The translations under genes were made by a program, and so were the position numbers. DNA of 64,000 nucleotides from Dyella terrae (GTDB lineage Bacteria; Pseudomonadota; Gammaproteobacteria; Xanthomonadales; Rhodanobacteraceae). This document shows, piece after piece, positions 8,580 through 16,589 of the stretch; position 1 is the stretch's first letter; each line of letters opens with the position of its first letter. The notes beneath the pieces are model-generated. The model searched no databases. It saw nothing but the letters and a program-made list of their open reading frames with translations, and was not told the DNA's origin. The DNA lies in contig NZ_SIZZ01000001.1 in assembly GCF_004322705.1 (NCBI RefSeq), forward strand, positions 1,860,001 through 1,924,000, in the 5' to 3' direction.

Positions 8580-9040
8580 TGCGCCCCTGGCTCTGCATGC
8601 TCGCTCTGACAATGCCCCTCCTGGCGCATGCCGACCCGATCAAAACGCTGGCAGCCAACGATGTCCCTTCATTGGTAGCACCGCCGGCCCACGGTACCCG
8701 GGTGCTGGCCTTCTGGGCGCTCGATTGCGCTTACTGCGAGAGCAATCTGCAGGCGCTGGACCGACTTCACCAGCAACATCCCGAAGTGCAGGTCATCGCG
8801 GTGGCGACCGACAGCATGACCGAGGCGCCGACCATTTCGGCACGCCTCAAGGCGGCGGGCGTCGATCATCTGCCGGCATACGCCTATGCCGAAGCAAGCC
8901 CGGAGCGCATCAACTTCCTGATCGATCCAAAGTGGGGTGGTGAAACGCCGCGCACGCTGGTGATTCGTGCAGACGGCACGCGTGAAGGCATCAGCGGCGA
9001 GCTGACGCCCCAGAGGCTGGGCACGATCGCCAGGCCCTGA
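8579..9040 (+). CDS. TlpA/thioredoxin-like periplasmic protein
   Basis: 153-residue exported thioredoxin-fold protein. A short signal peptide (ending near AHA at residue 18) precedes the fold. The redox motif is Cys50-Ala-Tyr-Cys53 (FWALDCAYCESN), and GGETPRTLVIRADG carries the cis-proline loop. The start overlaps the preceding stop codon (TGATG), so translation is coupled. Proteins of this kind reduce or chaperone disulfides and, in the Sco/TlpA subgroup, help load copper; here the cognate target may be the CECC motif of the upstream gene. The convergent asparaginase gene ends 6 bases away. Exact role unknown. Confidence 0.83.
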   Translation: MRPWLCMLALTMPLLAHADPIKTLAANDVPSLVAPPAHGTRVLAFWALDCAYCESNLQALDRLHQQHPEVQVIAVATDSMTEAPTISARLKAAGVDHLPAYAYAEASPERINFLIDPKWGGETPRTLVIRADGTREGISGELTPQRLGTIARP

Positions 9041-9046
9041 GGTCGA

Positions 9047-10087
9047 TCAGGTCCCCGCATCCGGTGTCGGCAGCGGATCGGCGGTGCCGTCATCTTCGTC
9101 GCCATAAATCGCCACATGCGGCACACCGTCGGCACCGATCCATCCGCGGAACATGCCGTCGGTATTGAACGGCATCGACACGGTACCGTTCGCATCCAGT
9201 GCGATCGCGCCGCCGTTGCCGCCCATGGACGGAATTTCCTGATTGATGACTTCGGCTGCGGCGCGCTTCAGGGGAACGCGCATCTGCGTCACGCGCATGC
9301 AGATTTCATGCGCGGCCACCGTACGGATATAGAACTCGCCCCAGCCGGTGCCGGAGACGGCACATCCACTGTTGGCGTAAGTGCCAGCGCCGATGATGGG
9401 CGAATCGCCGACGCGACCCCAACGCTTGTCGGTCATGCCGCCCGTCGACGTACCGGCGGCGAGACGCCCCTGCGAGTCGAGCGCCACGGCACCCACGGTT
9501 CCGAAATGCTTGGCCGTCTCGACATCCGCATGCGGCTTCTTCTCGGCGTCTTCCTTCAACGCCTTCTGCAGCTGCTGCCAGCGTTCTTCGGTGCGGAAAT
9601 AGGAGGGATCGACCATGTCGATGCCGCCGACCTCCTTGGCGAAGGCTTCGGCGCCCTCGCCCATCAGCATGACATGGTTGCTGCGGTCCATCACGGCACG
9701 GGCCAACACGATGGGATTCTTCACGCGATGCACGCCGGCAATGGCACCAGCCTTGAGTGAATAGCCATCCATGATGGCGGCGTCGAGTTCGTTCTTGCCG
9801 TCGTGCGTGAAGACTGCACCGCGACCGGCGTTGAAGTTGGGATCATCCTCCAGCACGGTAATGGCCGCGGCAACCGCATCGACGGCGGACTTGCCCGCCT
9901 TCAGCTGGGCGTAACCGTTTTGCAGCGCGAGGGTCAGCGCAGCACGCGCCGCCTTTTCGCGCGCGGGACTCATGTCCCGTTTGATGACACCGGCCCCACC
10001 ATGGATGGCGAGGACAGGAGCGGCGGCATGACTCATGCTGGCGACCCCCATCGCGGCCAGGGCAACAAACAGGTAACGCAACTTCAC
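9047..10087 (-). CDS. iaaA: Isoaspartyl peptidase / L-asparaginase, exported
   Basis: 346-residue plant-type asparaginase of the N-terminal nucleophile hydrolase family. A signal peptide of about 22 residues indicates periplasmic location. The conserved HGGAG (29-33) and NAGRGAVFT motifs form the alpha chain. HFGTVGAVAL contains the autoproteolysis site with catalytic Thr197, and the beta chain carries the glycine-rich TSTGGMTDKRWGRVGDSPIIGAGTYA substrate loop. It removes isoaspartyl residues from dipeptides and hydrolyses asparagine. It is monocistronic and lies convergent with the thioredoxin-like gene. Confidence 0.92.
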   Translation of the reverse strand: MKLRYLFVALAAMGVASMSHAAAPVLAIHGGAGVIKRDMSPAREKAARAALTLALQNGYAQLKAGKSAVDAVAAAITVLEDDPNFNAGRGAVFTHDGKNELDAAIMDGYSLKAGAIAGVHRVKNPIVLARAVMDRSNHVMLMGEGAEAFAKEVGGIDMVDPSYFRTEERWQQLQKALKEDAEKKPHADVETAKHFGTVGAVALDSQGRLAAGTSTGGMTDKRWGRVGDSPIIGAGTYANSGCAVSGTGWGEFYIRTVAAHEICMRVTQMRVPLKRAAAEVINQEIPSMGGNGGAIALDANGTVSMPFNTDGMFRGWIGADGVPHVAIYGDEDDGTADPLPTPDAGT

Positions 10088-10156
10088 GGACGACTCTCCC
10101 CGGATATTCGGAGTCCAGTATAGCGGCGGGGAAAGCCGTAAATGTGTGCAAAATCA

Positions 10157-10192
10157 GAGGCGCAGCTGTACGGAAGCGTACGGCTGCGCCTC
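10157..10192 (-). terminator. Intrinsic terminator after the M56 peptidase gene
   Basis: A 15-bp stem with one G-T pair (GAGGCGCAGC, GTAC and their complements) closes a 6-base loop. Read on the minus strand it lies just after the M56 stop codon and is followed by TGATTTTGC, a short T-run, giving a typical Rho-independent terminator. Confidence 0.8.
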
Positions 10193-10197
10193 GTCGA

Positions 10198-11457
10198 TCA
10201 GGCCTTTTTCGCGGCCTGGTCGCGCGCCGGACAGCCCTCGCGCGGAGTCATGTCGAAGCTGTAGTCAACCTTGCCTGCCTTCGTAACGCTGTGCAGCTTT
10301 TCGCCAAGTGCGCCCGTCGACTCGGTGCTTGCGCTGCCGCTGACGTCGTTCACGGCAATCTTCACCGCCATGCGGCCATCCGATTGCGGCGTCACGGTGG
10401 CATCGGCGGTCCAGTCGCGTACCTTGATGGTGCCTGCCTCACCCGCCGGCATGCAGAGCGACAAATCCGCGCGCTCCGAATGACGCTTGCCCGGCATGTC
10501 CCAGGCGCGGGTCACCGAGAAGTCCAGCTGGTACTCGTGCTTCGTCGTCGCCGCGCCCGTGGCGGCATACACCGCGCCGCCCAGCACCACGCCACCGAGG
10601 GCGAGCACGAGTTGACCTGCGGCGCGTCGCGCGGGATGAAGCCGGGGTTGCTTGAGCATGGCAATGCGTTCCTTCAGTGGGTGGACGGGCGACCAGGTAC
10701 TGCCTGCCGGAAGGAATCCGGCCATGGGTGAATCCTTGAGCAGCGCGCTGGCATAGACGCCACGCTCAGCGGTGTGCGTGCGCATCACAGCCGCATCGCA
10801 TGCCAGCTCCAGGTCAAGGCGAAAGCGCCTGCGCGCCATCCAGGCCAGTGGATGCATCCAGCAGATCGACAGCACAACGTGGGCAAGCAGACTCCAGAGA
10901 CCATCGTTACGCCGTGCGTGCATGGACTCGTGGGCGAGGATCAGACGCTGCTCGGCGGCGAGAAATCGCGACTCGAAATCCGCTGGCAACACGATGACAG
11001 GACGAAGCCAGCCCACCAGGGCCGGACCCATGCGTGGTGTTTCCAACCGGCGGATTTCCACCCCCGCTTCCGTACGCCCGCAGGCCTTGCCTCGCTGGAG
11101 CGCTGAGAGGAATCGCCACTGCGCCAGCGCACCGACGACGAGCATCAACACATTCCCAAGCAGCCACAACCACGTGACCGTCCGCGACACCGACCCTGCG
11201 GAAACCGCCGTGGCGGTCGTCTGTACATGTCCCGCCGTCTCAGCGATTCCGACACGCGCCAGCCACACCGACGGGAGCGGGGCATGCGGCCACGCGGCAA
11301 TCACCATGGCGACGGGAACCATTCCCCAAAGCCAGAAGCCAGCCGATGCACCGAAGCGACGTCGAAACGGGATGCGAACGCCAAGCACCAGTGCCGCGGC
11401 GAGCGTGAACCCGAGCAGCAGCCTGAGCAGCAACGAAAACCCCTCAGGACTGTTCAT
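10198..11457 (-). CDS. BlaR1-like M56 membrane metallopeptidase
   Basis: 419-residue protein with several N-terminal hydrophobic helices and the M56 zinc-protease motif HESMH (His176, Glu177, His180) on the cytoplasmic side, as in BlaR1 and MecR1. The C-terminal part after about residue 285 has one further membrane segment and a domain of about 130 residues that is not the penicillin-binding sensor domain of BlaR1, so it probably senses something other than beta-lactams. Its start overlaps the BlaI-family repressor gene by 14 bases, so the pair is translationally coupled. By analogy, a signal would activate proteolysis and destroy or inactivate the repressor. Confidence 0.87.
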   Translation of the reverse strand: MNSPEGFSLLLRLLLGFTLAAALVLGVRIPFRRRFGASAGFWLWGMVPVAMVIAAWPHAPLPSVWLARVGIAETAGHVQTTATAVSAGSVSRTVTWLWLLGNVLMLVVGALAQWRFLSALQRGKACGRTEAGVEIRRLETPRMGPALVGWLRPVIVLPADFESRFLAAEQRLILAHESMHARRNDGLWSLLAHVVLSICWMHPLAWMARRRFRLDLELACDAAVMRTHTAERGVYASALLKDSPMAGFLPAGSTWSPVHPLKERIAMLKQPRLHPARRAAGQLVLALGGVVLGGAVYAATGAATTKHEYQLDFSVTRAWDMPGKRHSERADLSLCMPAGEAGTIKVRDWTADATVTPQSDGRMAVKIAVNDVSGSASTESTGALGEKLHSVTKAGKVDYSFDMTPREGCPARDQAAKKA

Positions 11458-11815
11458 CGTCGAGCTCCTCCAGCAACTTCTTCAGATCGGCGACGTCCTT
11501 GCGGCTCAGCTTGTGCTGCTCGGAGAAATGCGCGACCAGGGGTGCCACCCGCCCTTCGAACAGGCGGTCGAGCAGGCCCTTGCTCTCCTGCGACACGTAT
11601 TGCCCGCGCGTCAGGCGCGGGCTGTAGAGGTAGCGCCGGCCATCCTTTTCCGCCCTGACCGCCTTTTTCTTCAGCAGGCGGTTGAGCAGGGACTTCACCG
11701 TGCCCTCCTGCCACCCCTGCTGGGGGCCGACTTCGGCCAGGATGTCCTCGGCCGTGCGTGGCGCGGCGCGCCAAAGCACTTCCATCACGACAGATTCGGC
11801 TTCGCTGATCGACAT
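11444..11815 (-). CDS. BlaI/MecI/CopY-family repressor
   Basis: 123-residue winged-helix repressor. The sequence SISEAESVVMEVLWRAAPRTAEDI is the typical BlaI start, followed by the recognition helix around WQEGTVKSLLNRLLKK and the wing AEKDGRRYLYSPRLTR; the C-terminal half is the dimerisation helix region. It is followed directly by the M56 peptidase gene. A TACA-N2-TGTA dyad lies 10 bases before its start, so it very likely represses its own operon. The inducer is unknown because the partner sensor lacks a beta-lactam domain. Confidence 0.92.
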   Translation of the reverse strand: MSISEAESVVMEVLWRAAPRTAEDILAEVGPQQGWQEGTVKSLLNRLLKKKAVRAEKDGRRYLYSPRLTRGQYVSQESKGLLDRLFEGRVAPLVAHFSEQHKLSRKDVADLKKLLEELDDEQS

Positions 11816-11824
11816 GGTGATCGT

Positions 11825-11861
11825 TTACATGTGTAAGTGGAAAGTACATTTACACGCGTAA
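11825..11861 (-). promoter_or_regulatory. Tandem BlaI-type operators
   Basis: A perfect dyad TTACATGTGTAA (11825-11836) contains the classical BlaI/MecI core TACA-N2-TGTA. A second, imperfect copy TTACACGCGTAA starts 25 bases further on (11850-11861). Both lie just upstream of the repressor start on the minus strand, the arrangement expected for autoregulation. The second site has one changed base in its right half. Confidence 0.75.
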
Positions 11862-11982
11862 TCGATCCTGTCAACCGGGGTCGCCACGCCATGCGGCGGC
11901 GCGTGGGACCTTCGTACAGCATGAGCCGCCGCCGATCCGTCGTATCCTTGGCAACTGGCTCTCCCTGCAAGAAGGCATCGCA

Positions 11983-13338
11983 ATGGACAAGGTTTATGCA
12001 AGCGCGGCGAAGGCACTCGACGGCCTCCTGTTCGACGACATGACCATCGCCGCCGGCGGCTTCGGCCTCTGCGGCATCCCCGAGAACCTGATCGCGGCCC
12101 TGCTCGCCGCCGGTACCAAGGGACTCACCATCGTGGGCAACAATGCCGGCGTGGACGACTTCGGCATGGGTCCGCTGCTCAAGACCCGCCAGGTCAAGCG
12201 CGTCTATGCGTCATACGTCGGTGAGAACAAGGAATTCGAACGTCAGGTCCTGGCGGGCGAACTGGAACTGCACCTCGTGCCGCAGGGCACGCTCGCCGAA
12301 AAGCTGCGCGCCGGTGGCGCCGGCATCCCGGGCTTCTACACGCGCACCGCCTTCGGCACCAAGCTGGCCGATGGCAAGGAGACCAAGGTCTTCGGTGACA
12401 AGGAATACGTGCTTGAAGAGGCTATCCACGCCGACGTCTCCATCGTGAAGGCGTGGAAGGGCGATCGCCTGGGCAACCTGGTGTTCCGCAAGACCGCGCG
12501 CAACTTCAATCCGATGATCGCCACGTGCGGCAAGATCTGCGTTGCCGAAGTCGAGGAACTTGTCGAGGTCGGCACGCTTGAACCCGATGCGATCCATGTG
12601 CCGGGCATCTACGTCGATCGCATCATTCAGGGCGAGAAGTACGAGAAGCGCATCGAATTCCGTACGGTCGCTGGCGCCAACACGGGCAAGGAAAGTCCGA
12701 TCCGCGTCGCCATGGCGCAGCGCGCCGCGAAGGAGCTGCGCGACGGCTTCTACGTGAACCTGGGTATCGGTATTCCGACCCTGGTCGCCAACTACATCCC
12801 GGACGGCATCGACGTCACCCTGCAGTCCGAAAACGGCCTGCTCGGCATCGGCCCGTTCCCGGACGACGCACACGTCGATCCGGACCTGATCAACGCCGGC
12901 AAGCAGACCATCAGCACCCTGCCCGGCTCGAGCTTCTTCTCCAGCGCCGAATCCTTCGCCATGATCCGCGGCGGACACATCGACCTGTCGATCCTCGGCG
13001 GCCTCGAAGTCTCCTGCCACGGCGACCTCGCCAACTGGATGGTGCCGGGCAAGATGGTCAAGGGCCCCGGTGGCGCGATGGATCTGGTCAGCGGCGTGAA
13101 GCGCGTCGTGGTGCTGATGGAACACACCGCGAAGGACGGCTCACCCAAGATCAAGAACGAGTGCGATCTGCCGCTCACCGGCAAGCAGGTCGTCGACCTG
13201 ATCATCACCGACCTGTGCGTGTTCGAAGTTGCGAAGGGTGAAGGCCTCACGCTGATCGAACTGCAGGAAGGCGTGAGTGTTGATGACGTCCGGGCGAAAA
13301 CGGGCTGTGCGTTCAAGGTGGCCGCCGCGCTTAAGTAA
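11983..13338 (+). CDS. Succinyl-CoA:3-ketoacid CoA-transferase, fused A and B subunits
   Basis: 451-residue family I CoA-transferase. Residues 1-230 match the A subunit ([27 protein letters not shown]) and about 240-451 match the B subunit ([20 protein letters not shown], catalytic Glu283 in QSENGLLG). Most bacteria encode ScoA and ScoB separately; here a single uninterrupted frame joins them through the stretch [11 protein letters not shown], as in mitochondrial SCOT. It transfers CoA from succinyl-CoA to acetoacetate and so lets the cell use ketone bodies. The start at 11983 is preceded by GAAGG. It is monocistronic; the heptamer hairpin element follows its stop. Confidence 0.9.
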   Translation: MDKVYASAAKALDGLLFDDMTIAAGGFGLCGIPENLIAALLAAGTKGLTIVGNNAGVDDFGMGPLLKTRQVKRVYASYVGENKEFERQVLAGELELHLVPQGTLAEKLRAGGAGIPGFYTRTAFGTKLADGKETKVFGDKEYVLEEAIHADVSIVKAWKGDRLGNLVFRKTARNFNPMIATCGKICVAEVEELVEVGTLEPDAIHVPGIYVDRIIQGEKYEKRIEFRTVAGANTGKESPIRVAMAQRAAKELRDGFYVNLGIGIPTLVANYIPDGIDVTLQSENGLLGIGPFPDDAHVDPDLINAGKQTISTLPGSSFFSSAESFAMIRGGHIDLSILGGLEVSCHGDLANWMVPGKMVKGPGGAMDLVSGVKRVVVLMEHTAKDGSPKIKNECDLPLTGKQVVDLIITDLCVFEVAKGEGLTLIELQEGVSVDDVRAKTGCAFKVAAALK

Positions 13339-13347
13339 GCGCGGCTG

Positions 13348-13415
13348 GTGAACAGTGAACAGTAAACGGTAAGAGCAAGGCGCGCACCGCTCTTACCGTT
13401 TACCGTTTACCGTTC
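13348..13415. repeat. Heptamer-built palindromic element, copy 1
   Basis: Left arm (13348-13376) is three tandem heptamers of the form GTRAACR ending in GGTAAGAGC. Right arm (13389-13415) is the near-complement starting GCTCTTACC, with a 12-base loop between them. Mismatches are A/G changes that keep the heptamer period. It sits between the convergent CoA-transferase and histidine kinase genes, where it could act as a bidirectional terminator. The same element recurs at 54133-54231. Confidence 0.85.
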
Positions 13416-13417
13416 CT

Positions 13418-14398
13418 CTAGGAAACCGCCACCGTCTGCGGAAAACGAATCCGCGCCACGTGCTGACGCCCTTCGCGGGTCTGCAGTTCCAGAGGCCACG
13501 CAAAGCGTTCACTGATGCGCTGCGCGATGGCCAGTTCGAAACCATGGCGGTTGACCTGCCCTGCCGCCGCTTCATCGATGCGATTGGTCACCGTGATGGC
13601 ACCCGGCATCACGGCGATGGCGATGACGCCCTGCTCCATCTGCTGGCAGGCATTGCGAATGAGCTGCCAGCAAAGCACCGCGAACACGCGCGGGGAGCCG
13701 TGCAAGGCAAAGCGAACGGGCTCGTCCAACTCCAGCGTGATGTCGCGGCCTTCAAGCAGGTCGCGGATATCGGCCAGCTCGTCGCGCAAGACGTCGTTGA
13801 CGACGAAATCCTCCGATGTCAGCCCGCGATCGGATTCCCGCGCAAGGATCAGCAGAGCCTCGACCAGGGCTTCCATTTCGCGTGACGCGCGCTTGATCCG
13901 TTGCAGGGAGCGCTGGCCGAATTCACCGATGCCCGGCTCGTCCGACAACATCTCCGCCGACATCTTGATAACCGTCAGCGGGCTGCGCAGCTCATGGCTG
14001 GCATCGCGCGTGAAGTTGCGCTCGCGCTGGTTGTAGCCAGCGATGCGATTGGCAAAGGCATAGAGTCCTTCCGCCAACGCGGCCACGTCGGCATCGGTCC
14101 TGCGCGGCAGCTGCCCGGGCTGCCACGGGCGCAGATCGTTCTTGCTTTCGTCCCACGATTTGATCGCACGCGCCAGGCGCCGCACCTGTCGCCACTGCCG
14201 CCGGGCCATGAGCCAACCCAACAGCGTGGTCAACATGATGAGCATCAGCACCATCCACAACGGGCCCAGCTCGTAGTAGCTGATGAGGGCAACGGCGACC
14301 ATGCCCAGCAGTTGCAGGCCGAAAATCCACGCCATACGGCGATGGAAGGCATCCCGACGGAACATGTCCGTCGATGGCGGGTAACCCCGGGCGGTCAT
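13418..14398 (-). CDS. Sensor histidine kinase with divergent ATPase domain
   Basis: 326-residue kinase with two hydrophobic segments (about 24-41 and 46-65) and almost no periplasmic loop, a HAMP-like linker, an H-box with His135 (RDASHELRSPLTVIKM) and a shortened ATPase domain. The N-box is WQLIRNACQQ, but the G1 box is replaced by TVTNRID and the F-box is absent before the G2-like GFELAIAQRI. This compact form is seen in some proteobacterial kinases, so it may still be active. It follows the OmpR-family regulator gene by 30 bases on the same strand and is presumably its partner. The signal is unknown. Confidence 0.87.
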   Translation of the reverse strand: MTARGYPPSTDMFRRDAFHRRMAWIFGLQLLGMVAVALISYYELGPLWMVLMLIMLTTLLGWLMARRQWRQVRRLARAIKSWDESKNDLRPWQPGQLPRRTDADVAALAEGLYAFANRIAGYNQRERNFTRDASHELRSPLTVIKMSAEMLSDEPGIGEFGQRSLQRIKRASREMEALVEALLILARESDRGLTSEDFVVNDVLRDELADIRDLLEGRDITLELDEPVRFALHGSPRVFAVLCWQLIRNACQQMEQGVIAIAVMPGAITVTNRIDEAAAGQVNRHGFELAIAQRISERFAWPLELQTREGRQHVARIRFPQTVAVS

Positions 14399-14428
14399 TG
14401 GTTACATCAGGGCGATATCGACCGGCGG

Positions 14429-15151
14429 TCAGCCGGCCGATGCCACTTCCGTTTCGAGATCGGCAAGGCGGTAGCCTGCGGAGTGGATGGTATGCAGCAG
14501 GGGACGATCGAACGGCTTGTCGATCACCCGGCGCAGGTTGTAAAGGTGCGAGCGCAAGGTGTCGGAGTCCGGCAAGGTATCGCCCCAGATTTCGCGTTCG
14601 ATGTCGCGGCGGCTGACCACGCGCGGCGATTCGCGCATGAGGATGGCGAGCAGCTTCAGGCCGATCGGCGACACCGTCAGCTCCTGGCCGGCGCGCACCA
14701 GGCGCAGCGTGGCCGTATCGAGGGTCATGTCACCGACCGTCAGCACTTCGGTGGACACCTGGCGACGATCGCGGCGAATCAAGGCACGCAGGCGTGCTTC
14801 GAGCTCGCGCACTTCAAAAGGCTTCACCAGGTAATCATCGGCGCCCGCCTCCAGGCCCACCAGCTTGTCCTCCAGCGTGTCGCGGGCCGTCAGCATCAGC
14901 ACGGGCGTGGATTTCTTGGCCTCCTTGCGCAGTTTGCGACAGACCTCCAGGCCATCCATGCCCGGCAGCATCAGGTCGAGAACGACCACGTCGTAACTGT
15001 TGGAGACGGCCAGGTGCAGGCCACTGACGCCATCGGCCGCGTAATCCACCGAATAGCCACGGCGCTCGAGGAACTCGCCCACCATTTCCGCAATCTGGCG
15101 GTTGTCTTCCACCAGCAAAATCAATCCGGCCTGTTCGTCGCGTGAACTCAT
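14429..15151 (-). CDS. OmpR/PhoB-family response regulator
   Basis: 240-residue regulator: receiver domain (acidic pair E15-D16, phospho-acceptor Asp59 in VVVLDLMLPGMDG, Lys in LVKPFEV) followed by an OmpR-type winged helix (SDTLRSHLYNLRRVIDKP, HTIHSAGYRL). I place the start at 15151 because GGAGGTGA lies just before it; the open frame extends 27 codons further upstream without homologous sequence. It is the first gene of a two-gene operon with the histidine kinase. Target genes cannot be inferred. Confidence 0.92.
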   Translation of the reverse strand: MSSRDEQAGLILLVEDNRQIAEMVGEFLERRGYSVDYAADGVSGLHLAVSNSYDVVVLDLMLPGMDGLEVCRKLRKEAKKSTPVLMLTARDTLEDKLVGLEAGADDYLVKPFEVRELEARLRALIRRDRRQVSTEVLTVGDMTLDTATLRLVRAGQELTVSPIGLKLLAILMRESPRVVSRRDIEREIWGDTLPDSDTLRSHLYNLRRVIDKPFDRPLLHTIHSAGYRLADLETEVASAG

Positions 15152-15277
15152 CCGAGTCACCTCCCTGGGGGTGAGAATTTCACATACGTGAAAGCTAACC
15201 GGGCACCCGGTGAGTAATACGTGAAAATTCACGGAGAATTTTCGGTACTGCGTCAGCTATCTGTAAGTCGTACAGGC

Positions 15278-15889
15278 TTACCTCAGGAGCGGCCGCAATG
15301 CCCCCCAAACGTTATCCAGCACGCGCGGCTCGCCCGCTGCCGTGGGGTGCAAGCCGTCGTCCTGCATCAGTTTGGGATCCAGGGCGACGCCCTCGAGCAG
15401 GAAAGGCACCAGGGCCGCATGTTTCTGTTTCGCCAAATCGGCGTAGATGGCACGGAGGCCATCCCGGTACTGAGGACCGTAGTTCACGGGCAGTTCGATG
15501 CCCAGCAGAAGGACCCTGGCCCCGGATTTCTGGGCCGCATCGATCATGGTGGAAAGATTCTCCCGCAAGGCCGGCAGCGGCAGGCCTCGCAGGCCGTCGT
15601 TTGCGCCAAGTTCAATCACTACGACGGCCGGCTTATAGCGTTCCAGGAGACTCGGGAGCCGGTTGCGACCACTTAGAGACGTTTCCCCACTGATACTGGC
15701 ATTGATCGCAGTCCAACCTGGCTCCATTTGCTTCAGACGTACTTCCAGCAGGTGCACCCAACCCTGTTCCGTCGCAATGTTGTGGGCGGCGGACAAGGAG
15801 TCGCCAAGCACCAGAATGGTTTTCGTCGGCGCCGCGTGAAGTGTCCCGACACACAACAGCCACAGCGCAAGCCAAAGGATCCGACGCAT
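15278..15889 (-). CDS. tesA: TesA-like arylesterase / lysophospholipase (SGNH hydrolase)
   Basis: 203-residue periplasmic SGNH hydrolase. A signal peptide (about 20 residues, ending at LHA) precedes block I GDSLSAAHN with the nucleophile Ser, block III GANDGLRGLP, and block V DDGLHPTAAGEP with the catalytic Asp and His. TesA enzymes hydrolyse acyl-CoA, lysophospholipids and aryl esters. The ATG at 15889 overlaps by two bases the start of the divergent ABC ATPase gene, the same tesA-ybbA-ybbP neighbourhood known in Escherichia coli. The open frame upstream of 15889 is antisense to the ABC gene and is not used. Confidence 0.92.
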   Translation of the reverse strand: MRRILWLALWLLCVGTLHAAPTKTILVLGDSLSAAHNIATEQGWVHLLEVRLKQMEPGWTAINASISGETSLSGRNRLPSLLERYKPAVVVIELGANDGLRGLPLPALRENLSTMIDAAQKSGARVLLLGIELPVNYGPQYRDGLRAIYADLAKQKHAALVPFLLEGVALDPKLMQDDGLHPTAAGEPRVLDNVWGALRPLLR

Positions 15890-16589
15890 GAGTGAATCTT
15901 CCCGTCCGCTTCTCGTTGCCCGCGATGTTACCAAGTCGGTGCGCGGCCCCGAGGGGCAGCTGGACATCCTGCGTGGCGTCAGCCTGGACGTGCGCGATGG
16001 CGAAAGCTTCGCGATCGTCGGCGCATCGGGTTCAGGCAAGACCACCCTGCTTGGCCTGCTCGCAGGCCTGGACACGCCCAGCCAGGGTCATATCGGCCTC
16101 GACGGCCACGCGCTGGAACAGCTGGACGAAGAAGCGCGCGCCGATCTCCGGCGCCGGCTGGTGGGTTTCGTATTCCAGTCCTTTCACCTGCTTCCGGCGC
16201 TGACCGCCGAAGAGAACGTCATGCTGCCGCTGGAGCTGGAAGGTGCCGACGACGCTCGCAAGCGCGCGCGCGACGCCCTGGAGGCCGTCGGCCTCACCCC
16301 GCGCCGGCGCCACTACCCCGCCCAGCTTTCCGGCGGCGAACAGCAACGCGTCGCCATTGCGCGCGCCTTTGTCCATGGCCCGCGCCTGCTGTTCGCCGAT
16401 GAACCCACCGGCAATCTGGACCAGCGCACCGGCCATCACATCAGCGACCTGCTGTTCGCCCTCAATCGCGACCACCGCACGACGCTCGTGCTGGTCACGC
16501 ACGATCCGATGCTCGCCGAGCGCTGCACGCGCCACGTCGAACTCGACGACGGTCGCATCATCTCGCGCAGCGCCGGGGTAGCCGCATGA
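15888..16589 (+). CDS. ybbA: YbbA-like ABC transporter ATPase
   Basis: 233-residue ATPase of the MacB/LolD/YbbA family. Walker A is GASGSGKTT, the Q-loop [13 protein letters not shown], the signature [14 protein letters not shown], Walker [13 protein letters not shown] and the switch His in LVTHDP. It energises the large FtsX-type permease encoded directly downstream with a 4-base ATGA overlap. Substrate is unknown; in the E. coli homologue a role with lipids or periplasmic factors has been suggested by its link to tesA. Confidence 0.92.
   Translation: MSESSRPLLVARDVTKSVRGPEGQLDILRGVSLDVRDGESFAIVGASGSGKTTLLGLLAGLDTPSQGHIGLDGHALEQLDEEARADLRRRLVGFVFQSFHLLPALTAEENVMLPLELEGADDARKRARDALEAVGLTPRRRHYPAQLSGGEQQRVAIARAFVHGPRLLFADEPTGNLDQRTGHHISDLLFALNRDHRTTLVLVTHDPMLAERCTRHVELDDGRIISRSAGVAA

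Noticed and set aside
10157-10192. Could be an operator for the asparaginase gene
   Set aside because: T-run and position directly after the M56 stop fit a terminator better.
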